The notes: generated from the sequence alone by a model not told the origin. A stretch of 64,000 nt of DNA from Devosia riboflavina (GCF_000743575.1 NZ_JQGC01000017.1:1-64000); one strand, 5' to 3'; counted from the first letter of the stretch, positions 27,001-36,788 are shown. Translations and numbers: made by a program.

Positions 27001-27807
27001 TTATATGGGCACTTCCTCGCCGCTGACAACGCGGGCAAAGGTCAGAACGTCAACTTCGCTTGCGCCACTGCGCAACAAGACGCGCGTCACCGCCTTTACC
27101 GTGGCCCCGGTTGTATAGACATCATCGACCAGCACCACGCGTCGCCCCCTGATGCGCACGAGCGCCTCGGGATGGGCCGAAAAGGCACCCTGCACGTTTC
27201 GCGCACGGCCATCGCCGGAAAGCCCGATCTGCGACCGCGTCTTCTTGTGCCGTCTGACGAGGAATGGATCGACATCGAGCCCGAGCTGGCGGCCGAGCGC
27301 CTTTGCCAGCAGGTGGGACTGGTTGTAGCGGCGAAAGCGCAGGCGGCTGCGGTGCAGGGGTACGGGCACGAGCAGCGGCCGCGCAGGCCAGAATTCGTGG
27401 CCGGCGCCCGCCATCAGCCGCGCACAGAATTGGGCCAGTTCGGTCCGGTCGCCATATTTGAGCCGCGTCACCAGAGACTGCGCCACCTCGCCATAGCGCA
27501 CGGCGGCGCGAGCCCGAGCAAAGGGCGGCGGATCGGCGAGGGCCTCTGCGCTGACGGCATCGGGCCCCAGCGTCGCCTCGAAGGGCAGGCCAAGCACCGG
27601 ACAGAGTGGCGCGGTGATCGGCACGAGGCCGGCAAAACATTTCGGGCAGAGACCAACACCCTCGGCGATGGGCATGCCGCAAGCGGCGCAGGCCGGCGGG
27701 TAGAGCTGGTCGAGCAGAGCAAGGGCGGCGCGACGCCCGCCCTGCAGCACAAGGCCTGCGAAACCCCCGCCTTTGACTTCCCGCGCCCCGCTCTCCATAA
27801 GGACCAT
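27001..27807 (-). CDS. ComF family phosphoribosyltransferase-like protein
   Basis: 268 residues. N-terminal zinc-finger-type cysteines (CAACGMPIAEGVGLCPKCF, about 35-55) and a C-terminal PRPP-binding loop VVLVDDVYTTGAT. LVPVPLHRSRLRFRRYNQSHLLAKALG is the ComF signature. In naturally competent bacteria ComF helps DNA uptake; in this order its role is not proven. Divergent from the methyltransferase gene at 27857. Confidence 0.9.
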   Translation of the reverse strand: MVLMESGAREVKGGGFAGLVLQGGRRAALALLDQLYPPACAACGMPIAEGVGLCPKCFAGLVPITAPLCPVLGLPFEATLGPDAVSAEALADPPPFARARAAVRYGEVAQSLVTRLKYGDRTELAQFCARLMAGAGHEFWPARPLLVPVPLHRSRLRFRRYNQSHLLAKALGRQLGLDVDPFLVRRHKKTRSQIGLSGDGRARNVQGAFSAHPEALVRIRGRRVVLVDDVYTTGATVKAVTRVLLRSGASEVDVLTFARVVSGEEVPI

Positions 27808-27856
27808 AGTGCTTCAAGGCTGCTCCATCGGCCAGTTGTTTTGAGAAGTTTCGGTT

Positions 27857-28687
27857 TTGTCCCAGCCGCCTCGCCTGTTCGATCCCGCCCAGCTCGCCCG
27901 CAACCTCAAGCGACGCCCCTCGCGCGAAAATTTCGTGCGCGATCTGGTCTTTGACGATCTGGCGGATCGGCTCGGCGCGCATATGCGCAATTTTGCCGAC
28001 GCCGTGCTCATTGCGCCCGATGTCGACCTGCTGCCCGAGCGGGTTGCTACCGCCTCCGGCACCGTCAGCTTCCACAAGGTGGAGGCCTTTGCCGGCGACG
28101 ACGATTTTCCCGCCCTGCCAGAGGGAAATTTCGACCTCATCGTCTCCCTGCTCCACCTGCAAGCCGTCAATGACGTACCCGGCCACATGGCACGCCTCCG
28201 CGCCCGGCTGCGGCCAGATGGCCTCCTTCTCGTCGCCATGATCGGCGGTGAGAGCCTTTCGGAATTGCGCGAAGCTTTTTTGGCCGCCGATCTCGCCGTC
28301 GCCGGCGGCGCCTCTGCCCGCGTCGCACCGATGGCGCAGGTCCGCGATGCCGGGGCGCTGCTGCAGCGCGCCGGCTTTGCCCTGCCGGTGGCCGATGTCG
28401 AAACCCATCGCGTCCGCTATGCCAATGCCTTTGCGCTGATGACCGAATTGAAGGCTCTGGGCGCCGCCAACCCGCTGACCGACCGCCCCCGGCGTTTTGC
28501 CACCAAAAGCCTGCTCACCCAGGCGGCGGCCGCCTACCAGGAAGCGTCTGCCGATGACGATGGCCGCGTGCGGGCGACGCTGGAGGTGATCTGGCTCGCC
28601 GGCTGGGTGCCGCATGAAAGCCAGCAGAAACCTCTGCGGCCGGGCAGCGCCAAGGTCAGCCTCGGCGACATTCTCAAGAAGGGCTGA
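27857..28687 (+). CDS. SAM-dependent methyltransferase-fold protein (NDUFAF5/BioC-like)
   Basis: 276 residues starting at TTG 27857; no better ATG lies in the conserved region, and the family begins LFDPAQLARNLKRRP as here. The fold is recognisable from NFDLIVSLLHLQAVNDVPGHMARLRARLRPDGLLLVAMIGG, but the glycine-rich SAM loop is poor. It is similar to mitochondrial NDUFAF5, which modifies an Arg in complex I, and to BioC-type enzymes. It is paired head-to-head with comF and is followed two bases later by a P-loop kinase gene. Substrate unknown. Confidence 0.75.
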   Translation: MSQPPRLFDPAQLARNLKRRPSRENFVRDLVFDDLADRLGAHMRNFADAVLIAPDVDLLPERVATASGTVSFHKVEAFAGDDDFPALPEGNFDLIVSLLHLQAVNDVPGHMARLRARLRPDGLLLVAMIGGESLSELREAFLAADLAVAGGASARVAPMAQVRDAGALLQRAGFALPVADVETHRVRYANAFALMTELKALGAANPLTDRPRRFATKSLLTQAAAAYQEASADDDGRVRATLEVIWLAGWVPHESQQKPLRPGSAKVSLGDILKKG

Positions 28688-28689
28688 CC

Positions 28690-29226
28690 ATGCTGGATCT
28701 GGCGGGCCATATCGCGATCATTTCCGGCTCGCCCGGCTCGGGCAAAACCACCGTCGCCGACGCAATGGCGCATCTGCCCGGCGTGCCAAAGGTGCATGTC
28801 CATTCCGACGATTTCTGGGGCAATATCAAGCATGGCCATATTCCGCCCTGGTTGCCGGAATCGGACGAGCAGAACCGCATGGTCATGCAGATTGCCGCCG
28901 ACGTCTCCGCCAGCTATGCGCGCCACGGCTATTTCGTAGCGCTCGATGGCGTGGTGCGGCCCTGGTGGCTACCGGCCTTCGAAGCCCTCGGCCTGCCGCT
29001 CCACTATCTGGTGCTGCGCCCACCGGTCGAAGAGGCCATTGCCCGCTGCACGGCACGTGGCGGGGATAGCCTCACCGATCCCGCGGTGGTTGCCGATCTC
29101 CATGGCCAGTTCGCCGATCTCGGCGTCTATGGGCGGCACGTGCTCGACATAACCGGCCTTGATCGGACCGGGACCCTCGACGCTGTCATTGCGGCACTCG
29201 ACAGCGGAGCCTATCGTCTCACCTGA
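28690..29226 (+). CDS. P-loop kinase-like ATPase
   Basis: 178 residues with Walker A GSPGSGKTT near residue 12, a Walker-B-like VHSDDFWG segment and VALDGVVRPWW, similar to shikimate/gluconate-kinase-like small kinases. Substrate unknown. It begins two bases after the methyltransferase stop codon, so the two are probably co-transcribed; a cupin gene follows 28 bases later. Confidence 0.75.
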   Translation: MLDLAGHIAIISGSPGSGKTTVADAMAHLPGVPKVHVHSDDFWGNIKHGHIPPWLPESDEQNRMVMQIAADVSASYARHGYFVALDGVVRPWWLPAFEALGLPLHYLVLRPPVEEAIARCTARGGDSLTDPAVVADLHGQFADLGVYGRHVLDITGLDRTGTLDAVIAALDSGAYRLT

Positions 29227-29254
29227 CGGAAGGGACGTCGGGGAGGGACGAAAA

Positions 29255-29647
29255 ATGAAAGAATGCAAGGTTATCCGCGGCGGCCTGGGCTTTCACGGCA
29301 AGCAGGGCATGGACTATTTTTCGGGTGTTTCGGCCGAAAGCGCCGGATCGACCGGCATTTGCATGCACATGCTGGTACTGCCGCCCGGCGGCAAGGCCAA
29401 GCCGCATTTTCACGAAAGCCATGAGACGGCGATCTTCCAGCTCGAAGGCTCGACCTCGTTCTACCATGGGCCCAATCTGGAGTTCTTGGACGAGGTCCAT
29501 CAGGGCGACTATGTCTATATCCCGGCCGGCGTGCCGCATCAGCCCTTCAACCCGACGGATAGCATCGCCCGCGCCCTGATCGCCCGCACCGATCCCAAGG
29601 AGCAGGAAAGCGTCGTGCTGCTGCCCGAGAGCATGAGCCGTTTGTAG
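29255..29647 (+). CDS. Cupin domain protein
   Basis: 130 residues from ATG 29255, with GGGAGG ten bases upstream. Single cupin barrel: PPGGKAKPHFHESHETAIFQLEG carries motif 1 (two His and a Glu) and YVYIPAGVPHQPFN motif 2 (His). Likely binds a divalent metal. Family members include sugar isomerases and dioxygenases; the substrate is not told by sequence. Last gene of a probable three-gene unit. Confidence 0.85.
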   Translation: MKECKVIRGGLGFHGKQGMDYFSGVSAESAGSTGICMHMLVLPPGGKAKPHFHESHETAIFQLEGSTSFYHGPNLEFLDEVHQGDYVYIPAGVPHQPFNPTDSIARALIARTDPKEQESVVLLPESMSRL

Positions 29648-29764
29648 GCCTCGCGCGCTTACCGAAAATTATCCAAGCCACCCTAGAACTGGACGGAAAG
29701 CCCAAAGGGCGTTCGGGAGGAACTGAGATTTTTAGCGGTCCGCAGGAGCGGCCACAGGAACCCC

Positions 29765-31765
29765 ATGTCCCTCAAGCATATGCCTATCCTTCAGAAATTC
29801 CTATTGACCATCGTGGTCATGGCCGCCGCCGGGGTGATCCTCGGCACGGTGAGCTGGCGCGAAATCACCAGCCTCAAGGACACCATGCTGACCGTCGGCG
29901 CCAAGGAAGAGGCGGCGCGCGAAGCCATGGACCTGCGCATGGACATCATCGCCATTTCGCGCATGACCTATCAGCTCGCCATGGCGCCTGAGCGCTCCGC
30001 AGACTTCGTCGCCGAAGCGGCACGCCGCACCGAAGAAATGCTCGGTCGCTTCCCGAAAATCGAAGCGGCAGCCGATGCGAAGGAAATGCAGCTCCTTGCC
30101 GATATCAAGCCGGTCATGACGGCCTATTTCGGCAAAATCGACGCCATGCTGGCCGTTGCTCCTGGCGGCGACATGACCGCTATCCGCGCCGCGCTCGATG
30201 AAGCGCTCACGGCCCAGAAAGTCGTGACCGACACGGTAAAACTCTACAGCACCTATTCGGGTGAGCTGATGGCTTCCATGCGCACCGAGGCCGAGGCCCG
30301 CGCCAATACCGCCCTCGTGGTCGTCATCGCGACCGCTGCAACCGGCATCCTGCTCGGGCTCATTCTCTCGATCCTGATCGGCCGCCGCGCCATCGTCGCT
30401 CCGGTCCGTGCCCTCACCGAGAAGATGGAGCTGCTTGCCGACGGCCAGCTCGACATTACCGTCGAGGAAGCCAGCCGCCGCGACGAAATCGGCAATATGG
30501 GCCGCGCGGTCGAAATTTTCCGCGAAAATGCCCGCCAGATCGCCGCGCTCAGCGCCGAGGAGGCCGAGCGCGCCCGCGCCCTCGTCACCCGCGCCGAGGT
30601 CATGGATCGCATGGCGACCGAAGTGCACACCGTGGTGGAAGCGGCAAGCCGCGGCGACTTCACCTATCGCGTTTCCGGCAATTTCGGCGATGAAGGGCTT
30701 AATGCCATCGCATCGAGCCTCAATGGTCTCGTCGAAACCGTCGATCGTGGCCTCAACGAAAGCGGCGAAGTGCTCTCGGCCCTGGCCGACGCCAACCTCA
30801 ACAAGCGCGTCGAGGGTCATTATGAAGGTGCCTTCGCCCGCCTCAAGACCAATACCAATGCCGTGGGCGATCGCCTGACCGAAATCGTCGGCCGCCTGCG
30901 CAATACCTCGCGGGCGCTAAAAACCGCGACCGGCGAAATCCTCTCCGGCACCAATGACCTCGCGGAGCGTACCACCCGCCAGGCCGCGACGATCGAAGAA
31001 ACCTCGGCCGCCATGGAGCAGCTCGCGTCCACCGTGCAGCAGAATGCCGAGCGCGCCCACGAGGCCAGCAAGGCTTCCGGCGCCCTGACCACTGCCGCCG
31101 AAGAAGGCGGCGCGGTGATGAGCGACACCACCGCGGCCATGGAGCGCATTTCGTCTTCCTCGGCCAGCATTTCCAACATCATCGGCCTCATCGACGACAT
31201 TGCCTTCCAGACCAACCTCTTGGCGCTCAACGCATCCGTGGAAGCGGCGCGTGCCGGCGAGGCCGGCAAGGGTTTTGCCGTGGTCGCCGTGGAAGTCCGC
31301 CGTCTCGCCCAGTCGACCGCGGAAGCCTCGCGCGACGTGAAAAACCTCGTCGAGCAGAGCGGGCGCGAGGTCGCCAGCGGCTCCCAGCTCGTCGTCGAAG
31401 CGGCCAAGAAGCTCAACATGATGCTCGACATGGCCCGCTCCAGCAATTCGCTGATGGACGGCATTGCCCGGGACAGCCGCGAACAGGCCTCCGCCATCGA
31501 CGAAGTCGCGGTGGCCGTACGGCAGATGGACGAAATGACCCAGCACAATGCGGCGCTGGTCGAAGAGACCAATGCGGCCATCGAGCAGACCGAAGGCCAG
31601 GCCAGCGAACTCGACCGCGTGGTGGATATTTTCAGGCTCGATGGCGGCTCCGCCGCACGCCCGGCTGCGCCGCGGGCCAAGCCCGCTGCCGCGGCAAAGC
31701 CTGCTGCCAGCCGTTATCTGTCGCAGGGCAATGCGGCGATCTCGGAAGACTGGAGCGAGTTTTAG
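29765..31765 (+). CDS. Methyl-accepting chemotaxis protein with C-terminal CheR-docking pentapeptide
   Basis: 666 residues. First membrane segment near 12-32, a helical periplasmic sensor region of about 150 residues (no obvious PAS or Cache motif), a second membrane segment near 185-210, then HAMP segments (VRALTEKMELLADGQLDITVEEASRRDE and a second one further on), and the methyl-accepting signalling domain with the hairpin tip IGLIDDIAFQTNLLALNASVEAARAGEAGKGFAVVAVEVRRLAQ. The last five residues, DWSEF, fit the xWxxF motif that tethers CheR and CheB. Ligand unknown. No che genes are nearby. Confidence 0.93.
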   Translation: MSLKHMPILQKFLLTIVVMAAAGVILGTVSWREITSLKDTMLTVGAKEEAAREAMDLRMDIIAISRMTYQLAMAPERSADFVAEAARRTEEMLGRFPKIEAAADAKEMQLLADIKPVMTAYFGKIDAMLAVAPGGDMTAIRAALDEALTAQKVVTDTVKLYSTYSGELMASMRTEAEARANTALVVVIATAATGILLGLILSILIGRRAIVAPVRALTEKMELLADGQLDITVEEASRRDEIGNMGRAVEIFRENARQIAALSAEEAERARALVTRAEVMDRMATEVHTVVEAASRGDFTYRVSGNFGDEGLNAIASSLNGLVETVDRGLNESGEVLSALADANLNKRVEGHYEGAFARLKTNTNAVGDRLTEIVGRLRNTSRALKTATGEILSGTNDLAERTTRQAATIEETSAAMEQLASTVQQNAERAHEASKASGALTTAAEEGGAVMSDTTAAMERISSSSASISNIIGLIDDIAFQTNLLALNASVEAARAGEAGKGFAVVAVEVRRLAQSTAEASRDVKNLVEQSGREVASGSQLVVEAAKKLNMMLDMARSSNSLMDGIARDSREQASAIDEVAVAVRQMDEMTQHNAALVEETNAAIEQTEGQASELDRVVDIFRLDGGSAARPAAPRAKPAAAAKPAASRYLSQGNAAISEDWSEF

Positions 31766-31772
31766 GAACTCA

Positions 31773-31885
31773 AAGGCCCCCTCACCCGCCCCTTCGGGTC
31801 GACCTCTCCCCCAAGGGAGAGGCAGGCTCCGACCTCTCCCTTTGGGGGAGAGGTCGACGGCGAAGCCGGCGGGTGAGGGGGCCTT
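31773..31885. repeat. Large composite palindrome between the chemoreceptor gene and carD
   Basis: Perfect 18-base outer arms 31773-31790 and 31868-31885 (AAGGCCCCCTCACCCGCC and its inverse). Inside is a second inverted pair, 31798-31822 with 31833-31858, beginning GTCGACCTCTCCCCC. The whole is about 113 bases and could fold into one long hairpin. It has the look of the doublet REP elements common in Hyphomicrobiales. Confidence 0.8.
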
Positions 31886-31908
31886 CCACCGATAACACCC
31901 AAAAACAA

Positions 31909-31935
31909 AAAGGCCGGCATTGCTGCCGGCCTTTT
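31909..31935. terminator. Bidirectional terminator between the chemoreceptor gene and carD
   Basis: Stem GGCCGGCA (31912-31919) / TGCCGGCC (31924-31931), TTGC loop, T-tracts on both sides. Serves carD on minus (26 bases after its stop, tail TTTTTGTTTTTGGG) and the chemoreceptor on plus. Confidence 0.85.
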
Positions 31936-31960
31936 GCATTCTCGGTGTCGAAAAGACTGC

Positions 31961-32527
31961 TTACGCAGCTTCCTCGTCGCTTTCCGATTCAGCGGCATCC
32001 GCCTTGGTGCGCTTCGGGCTCTTGGCGAGCTGCTTTTCGATGAGCTGCACGGCCTCGGTCAGCGTCAGCTTGTTGACGGCGCTGATTTCGCGGCTCATGC
32101 GGTCCATGGCCTGCTCGAAGAGCTGGCGTTCGGAATAGGACTGCTCGGGCTGGTCGTCGGAGCGATAGAGATCGCGCACGACTTCGGAAATGGCGATCAG
32201 GTCGCCCGAATTGATCTTTGCTTCATATTCCTGGGCGCGGCGCGACCACATGGTGCGCTTGACGCGAGCCCGGCCCGTGACGGTTTCGAGGGCCTTCTTG
32301 ACTTCGTCTTCTTCGGCCAGCTTGCGCATGCCGACGGACTTGATCTTGGCAACGGGAACGCGAAGGGTCAGCTTGTCCTGCTCGAAGCTGATGACGAACA
32401 GTTCGAGAGTGAGGCCAGCGACCTCTTGCTCTTCGATGTTCACGATCAGACCGACGCCATGGGCCGGATAGACGACATACTCACCCGTCTTGAAACCGAG
32501 CCGCTGCTGAGACTTCTTGGCTACCAT
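31961..32527 (-). CDS. carD: CarD family transcriptional regulator
   Basis: 188 residues. N-terminal Tudor-like RNA-polymerase-interacting domain (FKTGEYVVYPAHGVGLIVNIEEQEVAG) and a helical C-terminal DNA-binding domain ending in an acidic low-complexity tail. CarD binds the beta subunit and stabilises open complexes, notably at rRNA promoters. A small hairpin lies in its leader. Its terminator shares tail sequence with that of the DUF4167 gene. Confidence 0.94.
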   Translation of the reverse strand: MVAKKSQQRLGFKTGEYVVYPAHGVGLIVNIEEQEVAGLTLELFVISFEQDKLTLRVPVAKIKSVGMRKLAEEDEVKKALETVTGRARVKRTMWSRRAQEYEAKINSGDLIAISEVVRDLYRSDDQPEQSYSERQLFEQAMDRMSREISAVNKLTLTEAVQLIEKQLAKSPKRTKADAAESESDEEAA

Positions 32528-32895
32528 ATGCTGGAACTCCTTGTTGACGCCCCAGAATGAGCAGTTCCTTGCGGGAAGGACTGGTCATCCACACTACTTC
32601 GCCCGTTCATACGGGCTCTTTTACAGTACGAGCACCCACGGTCTTCGGTTCCGCTTTGTTCCGAAGCGCCATGCAACAGGGAATGTTGTGTCAAAAAAAT
32701 CGTGCCTTGCGGCACGGTCTGGGTGAAGGGCTGAACTGCATTTAGAAGGACCATAGCACAAAAATTCAGCAAAATCAAAAGGAACGAATCGCCTCCGCGA
32801 CTCGTCCCTCCCGCGTCATCGACTGCCCATGACAGCTCAATGACAAATCCTTGCAAATGCTTAACTTCTCGGCGCCAGTAGAAGCGCCCGACCAA
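32528..32895. other. Intergenic region between fdxA and carD
   Basis: About 370 bases; both flanking genes are on minus, so it holds the carD promoter and leader and the end of the fdxA transcript. The carD leader contains a hairpin GCCCGT/ACGGGC (32601-32606 with 32611-32616) and an imperfect one at about 32550-32572. The open frames seen here lack family similarity. Confidence 0.45.
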
Positions 32896-33234
32896 TCAGT
32901 CGCCTTCGCCGGGGGCTTCGGAAAAATACTTTTCGAGCTTGCCGGTCTCGCCATCACGTTCTTTTGCCTCTGGCAGGGCATCGCGACGCTCGGTCAGATT
33001 GGGCCAGGCGGCGGCATATTTGCGGTTGAGTTCGAGCCAGTTGTCGAGGCCGCTTTCCGTGTCGGGCCGGATGGCCTCGGCGGGGCATTCGGGCTCGCAG
33101 ACGCCGCAATCGATGCATTCATCGGGATGAATGACCAGCATGTTCTCGCCTTCGTAGAAACAGTCCACCGGACACACTTCCACGCAGTCCGTATATTTGC
33201 AGGCGATGCAATTATCAGTGACGATATAGGTCAT
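32896..33234 (-). CDS. fdxA: Seven-iron ferredoxin FdxA
   Basis: 112 residues. N-terminal cysteines in [21 protein letters not shown] and a second group [16 protein letters not shown] are the [3Fe-4S] and [4Fe-4S] ligands of bacterial 7Fe ferredoxins; the C-terminal extension [20 protein letters not shown] is the usual cap. Low-potential electron carrier in the cytoplasm. 150 bases downstream of the S4 protein gene and part of the conserved helicase-S4-fdxA-carD run. Confidence 0.96.
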   Translation of the reverse strand: MTYIVTDNCIACKYTDCVEVCPVDCFYEGENMLVIHPDECIDCGVCEPECPAEAIRPDTESGLDNWLELNRKYAAAWPNLTERRDALPEAKERDGETGKLEKYFSEAPGEGD

Positions 33235-33384
33235 AGAGAGGGCAGTCCTTGGCGGTCGCCGCGGCCCGGGGGCTGGCTTGGCGGCAGTCTCAACGGGTTT
33301 GGTGCTAAACTCTTTTCAGTTTTCGGGCAAGGCGCTAGCGCGGGACGGATTGGCGCAATTTCAGGCTGTGCTGAAAATGTGTGC

Positions 33385-33789
33385 CTAGTCGCCTTCGTCC
33401 TTGAGCGCGTCGGTCTCGCGGCGCTCCTTCTTGGTCGGTCTGCCGGCGCCCGCAGGACGCTCGGCAATGGCCGCTTCGTAGGGCGAACGCTCGGCCTTTG
33501 GCAGCGATGGCGGCGAAATATCTTCGTAGAGCCCCTGCGCTTCGCTTGCGGGCCCACGCCGCGTACCGGCATCGAGGATACGCCAGACAAGGATGCGGCC
33601 ATGGAGCGACATGGTCAGCACGTCGCCCGCGCCGACCTTGTGATCGGTGCGCTCCGTCCGTTCGGAATTGACCCGAACGGCGCCGGTTTCGATGAGTTTT
33701 TGCGCCAGGGTGCGCGATTTGACGGCGCGCGAGAAAAACAGGAACCGGTCGAGCCGCTCCTTGTGGAGCGTATCGCCCGGCCCTGCCAA
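33385..33789 (-). CDS. S4 domain RNA-binding protein (HslR-like)
   Basis: 134 residues. S4 domain at the N-terminus (ERLDRFLFFSRAVKSRTLAQKLIETGAVRVN), then a beta segment and a basic C-terminal tail (GRPTKKERRETDALKDEGD) as in HslR/Hsp15, which binds stalled 50S subunits carrying peptidyl-tRNA. Starts two bases after the helicase stop, so co-transcribed and probably co-translated with it. Confidence 0.9.
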   Translation of the reverse strand: MAGPGDTLHKERLDRFLFFSRAVKSRTLAQKLIETGAVRVNSERTERTDHKVGAGDVLTMSLHGRILVWRILDAGTRRGPASEAQGLYEDISPPSLPKAERSPYEAAIAERPAGAGRPTKKERRETDALKDEGD

Positions 33790-33791
33790 TC

Positions 33792-36788
33792 TTACTCCGA
33801 CTTGCCGCGCAGGGCGGCAAGGGCTGCGAACGGGCTATCGGGATCGAAGGCCACCTTGCGCTCTTCGCGCGGCGGGCGGCGATCGCCACGTTCGGGGCGT
33901 TCGTTCTTGTGGTCCGGACGCGGACGTTCCTCGTTGCGCGGGCGCGTATTGGCCGGACGGGTATTGCCGGCGGGACGCGCGGCAGCGGCCTCGCCTTCGG
34001 GACGACGCGGACCCTTGGGACGCGAGCGATCCGGACGGCCACGACCCTCGGTCTTGGCTTCGCCACCCTCGGCATTGTCGCGGCGACGACCTTCCGAACG
34101 GGCCTTGCCATTGTGATTGTGGTCGTTGTGGCGACGGCCACCGGGGAACCAGATTTCGTCGAATTCCGGCTCGGCGGGGGCAGCAGCTTCAGCGGCGACC
34201 ACGTCTGCGGCAACGGCTTCAGTAGCGGCCGGCGCTTCAGCTTCGACAACCGGCGTGTCTTCGGCCGGAGCGTCGACCTCGGCCGGATTGTCGGCGAGCA
34301 CTGCATCGAGCGCCGGCGCTTCAGCACTGGCTTCGGCAGCAGGCGCCGCAACCTTGGGGGTGCGACGGACGCGGTAGCCGAGCGAGGACAGGATCGAAGC
34401 GAAATCTTCGCCCGAGCAACCGAGGAGGCTGGTCATTTCCACCGTAACGCGGAAACCATTACCCTCGGCAGCGCCGGCCGGCGGCTCGCCTTGGAAACGG
34501 GTCGGGTCGATGGCGATCAGCGGACGGATGATGTCGGCGAGGCGTTCGAGAATGTCGACGCGCACGGCGCGCTTGCCAGCAACCTTGAAGCCGGCGATCT
34601 CATAGAGACGCGGATCGACTTCAGGATCGACGAGGAAGGACGTACGGCCTGAGAGCACGATATGCGGAATATCGGTGACGCCCGGCTGGCGGATGCCGCC
34701 ATTGCGCAGCGCAAAGAGGATAAGGGCCAGCTCACGCGGGGCCGGCTTCAAAGAAAGCGGCACATAGATGTGGTAGGCGCCGAACTTGATGCCGAGCTTG
34801 CGCATCTTGCCGCGCACGTCCTGGTCGAGGCCTTTCACCTCGTCCGAGACCTGTCCACGGGGCAGGAGACCGAGATGCTCGAAGAGCTGGAAAGCGATGC
34901 CGCGGGCGGGACCATCGACATCGGCCGGCGCTTCGAGCGCCATGACCTGTTCGAGGGTCGTGTTGACGTGGTGGCGCAGCCAGAGCGCCAGACGATCCTG
35001 CACGCGTTCGAGATCGACGCCGGTCAGCGATTCGTCGGCGAGGATGATGATGCGCGGCCGATAGAGGCTGTCGCCTTCGGCAAGTTCGGCCACCACATCG
35101 CCGCGCCAGCGCAGGCGACCATCGGTGGCGAGAACGAATTCCTCGTTGGGCGCGCCGGCCAGGCGATCGGCGCGATTGCGGATCTCCGGCGCCACGACCT
35201 GATCCGCTGCAGTGCGGGTGCCCTTGGCATCGAGCTCGCCATCGGAGCGCGCCAGGGTGAAGCGGAAGCCTTCGAGCGTGCCGAGAAGGTGGCCTTCCAG
35301 CCTTACTTCGCCGCGCTCATTGATCTCGGGAGATACCATACGTTTGTCTTTCAGGTGGCGGAGCAGCACGCTGGTGCGCCGGTCGACGAATCTCTGGGTG
35401 AGGCGCTCATGGAGGGCATCACTCAGGCGATCTTCAATCTCACGGGTCTTTTCGCGCCAATAGTGTGGGTCTGCAAGCCAGTTTTTGCGGTTGGCGACGA
35501 AGGTCCAGGTCCGGATCTGACGGATCCGGTGACTGAGCGTTTCAATGTCACCTTCGGCATTGTCGCAAAAGCGAACCTGCTCGGCAATCCAATCAGCGTT
35601 GACGGATACATTTTGCCTCAAATCCGAAAAGATCCGGGTGACGATCTCGCCATGCGCCGCCGGCGAAATCCCCTGGTAGTCGGGAATCCCGCAGCATTCC
35701 CAGAGCAGTTTGACCGCTTCGTGGCCGCGCGCGAGCCCAGCCGCCTCATTTCGCGATAAAAATTCCAGCGCCAATTGATCGGTCGCCATGGGCACGCGGG
35801 TGAGGTTCTTATCGTCGGGCGACTTTTCAAGGCTCGAGCGCAGCCGGTCGATGGAGGAAAAATCCAGCGCCGAATTGCGCCACTGCAAAACTTTCACCGG
35901 CTCGAAGTCATGCGTTTCGAGCTGAACCACCAATTCTTCGTCAAAAGCATCGGTGCCGCCGGTCACGCCAAAAGTGCCATTGCGCTTGTGACGTCCAGCG
36001 CGGCCTGCGATCTGGCCGATCTCGGCAGGGGTCAGCGGCCGGGTCTGGTGGCCGTCAAATTTTGTGTCATCGGCAAAGGCGACGTGGTGGATATCGAGAT
36101 TGAGCCCCATGCCGATGGCGTCGGTAGCGACGAGAAAATCGACATCGCCATTCTGATAGAGCTCCACCTGCGCATTGCGGGTCCGCGGCGAGAGCGCGCC
36201 CATGACCACGGCAGCGCCCCCACGTTCGCGACGGATCAATTCGGCGATGGCATAAACCTGCCTCGCTGAGAAAGCGACGATGGCACTGCGGCTCGGCTGA
36301 CGCGAGATTTTCTTCGAGCCGGCATAGGTCAGTTGGGAAAAGCGCGGCCGCTCGATGATTTCGGCATTGGGCAGAAGTCTCTTGATGACATTGGCCATCG
36401 TGCCCGAGCCCAGGAGCAGCGTCTCGTGAAAGCCGCGCGCTTTCAAGATGCGATCGGTGAAGACATGGCCGCGATCGAAATCGGTCGCCGTCTGGATTTC
36501 GTCGACGGCAACGCAGTCGACATGGATATCCATGGGCATGGCTTCCACCGTCGCCACCCAATAGCGCGGCTTGGGCGGCACGATCCGCTCCTCGCCCGTC
36601 ACCAGGGCTACGGCCTGCTCGCCGACACGCTCGACGACGCGGGCATAGACTTCGCGCGCCAGCAGGCGCAGCGGCAGGCCGATCATCCCGGTGGGATGGG
36701 CCAGCATGCGCTCGATGGCGAAATGGGTCTTGCCGGTATTGGTCGGCCCAAGGATGGCCTTGACCGACTGGGAGTTTGCAGAAGTCAT
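33792..36788 (-). CDS. SUV3-like superfamily 2 helicase with a long disordered tail
   Basis: 998 residues. Motor: GPTNTGKT (motif I), DEIQ (motif II), GSGT (motif III) and QIAGRAGR (motif VI), matching the SUV3/mitochondrial RNA helicase family. A middle region (about 350-800) carries the family C-terminal domains. The last 190 residues or so are low complexity: an acidic Ala/Glu/Pro stretch, then a basic Arg/Gly/Asn region with HNDHNHN, closing with a short conserved-looking DPDSPFAALAALRG. The tail suggests RNA or protein tethering. In mitochondria the family works in RNA decay; the bacterial role is inferred. Confidence 0.92.
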   Translation of the reverse strand: MTSANSQSVKAILGPTNTGKTHFAIERMLAHPTGMIGLPLRLLAREVYARVVERVGEQAVALVTGEERIVPPKPRYWVATVEAMPMDIHVDCVAVDEIQTATDFDRGHVFTDRILKARGFHETLLLGSGTMANVIKRLLPNAEIIERPRFSQLTYAGSKKISRQPSRSAIVAFSARQVYAIAELIRRERGGAAVVMGALSPRTRNAQVELYQNGDVDFLVATDAIGMGLNLDIHHVAFADDTKFDGHQTRPLTPAEIGQIAGRAGRHKRNGTFGVTGGTDAFDEELVVQLETHDFEPVKVLQWRNSALDFSSIDRLRSSLEKSPDDKNLTRVPMATDQLALEFLSRNEAAGLARGHEAVKLLWECCGIPDYQGISPAAHGEIVTRIFSDLRQNVSVNADWIAEQVRFCDNAEGDIETLSHRIRQIRTWTFVANRKNWLADPHYWREKTREIEDRLSDALHERLTQRFVDRRTSVLLRHLKDKRMVSPEINERGEVRLEGHLLGTLEGFRFTLARSDGELDAKGTRTAADQVVAPEIRNRADRLAGAPNEEFVLATDGRLRWRGDVVAELAEGDSLYRPRIIILADESLTGVDLERVQDRLALWLRHHVNTTLEQVMALEAPADVDGPARGIAFQLFEHLGLLPRGQVSDEVKGLDQDVRGKMRKLGIKFGAYHIYVPLSLKPAPRELALILFALRNGGIRQPGVTDIPHIVLSGRTSFLVDPEVDPRLYEIAGFKVAGKRAVRVDILERLADIIRPLIAIDPTRFQGEPPAGAAEGNGFRVTVEMTSLLGCSGEDFASILSSLGYRVRRTPKVAAPAAEASAEAPALDAVLADNPAEVDAPAEDTPVVEAEAPAATEAVAADVVAAEAAAPAEPEFDEIWFPGGRRHNDHNHNGKARSEGRRRDNAEGGEAKTEGRGRPDRSRPKGPRRPEGEAAAARPAGNTRPANTRPRNEERPRPDHKNERPERGDRRPPREERKVAFDPDSPFAALAALRGKSE

